NCBI GenBank assembly: GCA_947488655.1
Contig: CANKZZ010000002.1
Span: 434,001-498,000 of the forward strand
Length of the DNA: 64,000 nt
Direction of reading: 5' to 3'
Source: an uncultured Psychroserpens sp.
Lineage (GTDB): Bacteria > Bacteroidota > Bacteroidia > Flavobacteriales > Flavobacteriaceae
Under the pieces are notes generated by a model. It did not search any database. It saw only the letters and a program-made list of their open reading frames with translations, and was not told where the DNA came from. Shown here piece after piece: positions 62,125 to 64,000 of the stretch (position 1 is its first letter; every line of letters begins with the position of its first letter). Position numbers and translations under genes: made by a program.

Positions 62125-62937
62125 ATGAAAAAAGCACTACTCTTACTTTTAATACTTACTTCAATACATACGTATTCGCAAACCTTTAAGCGAGTAGAAG
62201 TACAAGGAAAAATTATTGTAGAAGGCGATGATGTAGAAGGCATAACTGTTTTTAATACATCATCAAATAAAGGTGTTATTACCAATAAGGAAGGAGAATT
62301 TACCATTGCAGTGGCTTTAAATGATTTTATAGAGTTTAGAGCTTTACAATATCAAAATTTTGATATGCAAATCAATGAAGCCATCTTACAATCAAAACGC
62401 ATGCGTGTTTTCTTAATTGAAGAAATTAATAAATTAGATGAGATTTTAGTACTCACAAAAGGTTTAACAGGCGAGTTAAAGACAGATGTTGGTACTGTTA
62501 AAACTTTTAATCCTAAGTTAGATGCACTCTATTTTGGTGTTAAAAAAAGTGATGAGTATGAGTTCACAGATGACCCAAGATCTGGCATAAAAAATGAAGC
62601 CATGCACTCACAATCTACAACCATGGTTAATGGATTAAATATTGTAAATGTCGTAGACCAATTATTACTGCCACTTTTTAGATCTAAAGTTAAAGACAAG
62701 GAGGCAGCTGGTGTACCAGACGTACCGGTAAGCTCTGTGAAATATTATTTTGGATCTGAGTTTATTATAGATAATTTTAAAATCCCTGCTCATCGTGTAG
62801 AAGAATTTATAGACTATGTAGAGGATGATAAAGATTTTGATGTCACCCTTTTAAAATATGGTAAAGAGTTAGAATTTTTAGAATTACTCTATGAAAAAAG
62901 TCAAGAATTTTTAAATGAGAGTAGTGTTAAAGATTAA
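62125..62937 (+). CDS. Exported carboxypeptidase-regulatory-like protein, paralog 1
   Basis: 270 residues with a signal peptide (MKKALLLLLILTSIHTYSQ). It begins VEVQGKIIVEGDDVEGITVF, then NTSSNKGVITNKEGEFTIAV, a beta-sandwich of the CarboxypepD_reg-like type found at the start of many outer-membrane transporters. The core strand EEINKLDEILVL is followed by a variable C-terminal region (about 115-270). It lacks a TonB-dependent barrel. First of three tandem paralogs. The stretch 62915-62937 overlaps the next gene. Function unknown. Confidence 0.75.
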   Translation: MKKALLLLLILTSIHTYSQTFKRVEVQGKIIVEGDDVEGITVFNTSSNKGVITNKEGEFTIAVALNDFIEFRALQYQNFDMQINEAILQSKRMRVFLIEEINKLDEILVLTKGLTGELKTDVGTVKTFNPKLDALYFGVKKSDEYEFTDDPRSGIKNEAMHSQSTTMVNGLNIVNVVDQLLLPLFRSKVKDKEAAGVPDVPVSSVKYYFGSEFIIDNFKIPAHRVEEFIDYVEDDKDFDVTLLKYGKELEFLELLYEKSQEFLNESSVKD

Positions 62938-63691
62938 ACATCTTATTATTTTACTTGTTCTTATTTTTTCTTCGGAAATATCTGCTCAAACATATGAAAT
63001 AAAAGGAAAAATTATAGCTAAAGGAGATCTCGTTGGGATTCATATAATTAATAAAACAGCCAGTAAATTTACAATTTCAAATGATTTAGGAGAGTTTGTA
63101 ATTCCTGCAAAAATGCATGATACAATTTTAATTTCGGGAGTACAGTATGTGCCAAAAGAGATTGTAATTACAGATATAATTATGCAAACTAAAGCAGTTA
63201 ATGTAAACTTAGATGAGAACATTAACCAATTAGACCAGGTAGTAGTAGGTAAAATATTAACTGGTAATTTAATGACTGATATTGAAAACAGTGAATCTAA
63301 AAGAGAACTTAATTTTTACGATCTTGGTATACCAGGTTATACAGGACCACAACCAACTCAAACCGAACGACGTTTATATGAGGCGCAATCTGGAGGAGGT
63401 CTCGTACCTTTGAATCCTTTAATAAACTGGATAACTGGTCGCACAAAACGCTTAAAAGAACAAATTGAAAGAGAAGAGTTAACAATAGCAATTGCAGAGG
63501 TTAAGGCAAAATATTCTAAATTACTATTTGAAAACGAATCTTTTAGTGAAATTATGCAAAATGAATATTTCTATTTTTGTGGAGATGATTCTAATTTTAT
63601 GACGGTTTATAATGTAGGTAACCAAATTAGAACTTTACAATTTTTAAAAGATAAACTAGTAGCTTTTAAATTACATATTGAAAAAGATTAA
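62915..63691 (+). CDS. Exported carboxypeptidase-regulatory-like protein, paralog 2
   Basis: 258 residues from the ATG at 62915, overlapping the previous gene by 23 bases in another frame; a GTG at 62927 (leaving a shorter signal) is an alternative. Signal peptide with LIILLVLIFSSEISAQ. The domain pattern repeats that of paralog 1: YEIKGKIIAKGDLVGIHI, NKTASKFTISNDLGEFVIPA, ENINQLDQVVVGKILTGNL. A variable C-terminal part includes GPQPTQTERRLYEAQSGGGL. The overlaps on both sides point to translational coupling through the cluster. Confidence 0.75.
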   Translation: MRVVLKIKHLIILLVLIFSSEISAQTYEIKGKIIAKGDLVGIHIINKTASKFTISNDLGEFVIPAKMHDTILISGVQYVPKEIVITDIIMQTKAVNVNLDENINQLDQVVVGKILTGNLMTDIENSESKRELNFYDLGIPGYTGPQPTQTERRLYEAQSGGGLVPLNPLINWITGRTKRLKEQIEREELTIAIAEVKAKYSKLLFENESFSEIMQNEYFYFCGDDSNFMTVYNVGNQIRTLQFLKDKLVAFKLHIEKD

Positions 63692-64000
63692 AAACATAGT
63701 AGTAATACAGCTCATATTCTTGGTGAGTCTATTAAGCAATTCTCAAACAGTTGATTTAAGAGGTCAGGTCAACGCAAGTTCAGACTTGGGTAGCATTCAT
63801 ATCTTAAATATAACAGCTCAACAATTTACAATTACCAACGATAAAGGTGCATTTATTGTTCCTGCCAAATTACACGATACAATTCTAGTATCTAGTATTC
63901 AATACATACCACAAAATATAGTAGTTACTCAAACTATTTTAGACCTCGAGTTTCTCTCAATACAACTAGAAGATCGAGTTAATGAGTTAGATGAGGTTGT
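63678..64000 (+). CDS. Exported carboxypeptidase-regulatory-like protein, paralog 3 (partial)
   Basis: Cut by the right edge; about 107 residues visible. No ATG lies in frame; TTG at 63678 gives the right signal peptide (MKKIKNIVVIQLIFLVSLLS) and overlaps paralog 2 by 14 bases. The mature part VDLRGQVNASSDLGSIHILN, then QQFTITNDKGAFIVPAKLHD and DRVNELDEVV follow paralog 2 almost segment by segment, so this is a recent tandem duplicate. The C-terminal, variable region is outside the window. Confidence 0.7.
   Translation, partial: MKKIKNIVVIQLIFLVSLLSNSQTVDLRGQVNASSDLGSIHILNITAQQFTITNDKGAFIVPAKLHDTILVSSIQYIPQNIVVTQTILDLEFLSIQLEDRVNELDEV

Noticed and set aside
1-64000. Mobile elements, prophage, CRISPR arrays, toxin-antitoxin or defence islands
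   Set aside because: I looked for transposase, integrase and Cas motifs, regular direct repeats and atypical composition. I found none; the window reads as core chromosome.

Overview
The window is a low-GC, gene-dense stretch of chromosome from a member of the Flavobacteriaceae (Bacteroidota), probably a marine one. The evidence is: type IX secretion genes (PorT/SprT, a DUF5103 plug protein, and a secreted lipase-like protein with a type IX sorting domain); a primary sigma factor of only 287 residues; promoters of the TAnnTTTG type instead of TATAAT; a Na+-pumping NADH:quinone reductase operon; an AccD without zinc-ribbon cysteines; and many flavobacterial lipoproteins and DUF families. I see no prophage, insertion sequence, CRISPR array or rRNA. 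The only RNA genes I can support are one tRNA-Gly and one structured intergenic element.

Layout. 1-3.3 kb: end of a membrane protein, then a two-gene polysaccharide export unit (Wza-like lipoprotein and Wzc-like tyrosine kinase). 3.3-9 kb: rpe, rpoD, a small possible nuclease-fold protein, a decayed outer-membrane gene, a lipoprotein and a processive GT2 glycosyltransferase. 9-20.4 kb: housekeeping genes (pnp, rpsO, accD, fbaA, a TamL-type Omp85 lipoprotein, an SpoU methyltransferase, porT, menG/ubiE), with one PAS histidine kinase and a structured RNA-like element between accD and fbaA. 20.4-29.6 kb: trkA-trkH, two small tail-anchored unknowns, an aminotransferase, a fatty-acid desaturase, rsmG, and a TlpA-DUF6029 pair. 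29.7-40.4 kb: an Omp28-like lipoprotein, a T9SS lipase, pruA, a DUF6695-like protein with a possible permuted papain fold, apaG, a divergent decarboxylase/cysteine dioxygenase pair, and the T9SS plug protein. 40.5-46.7 kb: complete nqrABCDEF. 46.8-52 kb: a histidine kinase with a frameshifted response regulator, a cupin lipoprotein, a DUF4846 protein, and a small protein fused in operon to apbE. 52-64 kb: a secreted WG-repeat-like protein, a minus-strand run (methyltransferase, DUF3050, map, HAD phosphatase, gpmI), an ankyrin protein, an M48-M15-GNAT cluster, tRNA-Gly, pepE, and three tandem carboxypeptidase-regulatory-like paralogs, the last cut by the window edge.

How genes work together. 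NqrA-F form the respiratory sodium pump, and apbE about 4 kb downstream encodes the enzyme type that attaches FMN to NqrB and NqrC. The cysteine dioxygenase and the glutamate/cysteinesulfinate-type decarboxylase, back to back, would make hypotaurine from cysteine. TrkA and TrkH form a potassium uptake system. PorT, the plug protein and the lipase belong to type IX secretion.

The most notable observations are the hypotaurine gene pair, whose dioxygenase keeps the mammalian-type Cys-Tyr positions; a strongly over-represented word TTCTTCGGAA (12 exact copies in 64 kb); the structured element at 14113-14244; the one-base frameshift in the response regulator; the decayed outer-membrane gene; and four genes that appear to start with TTG.
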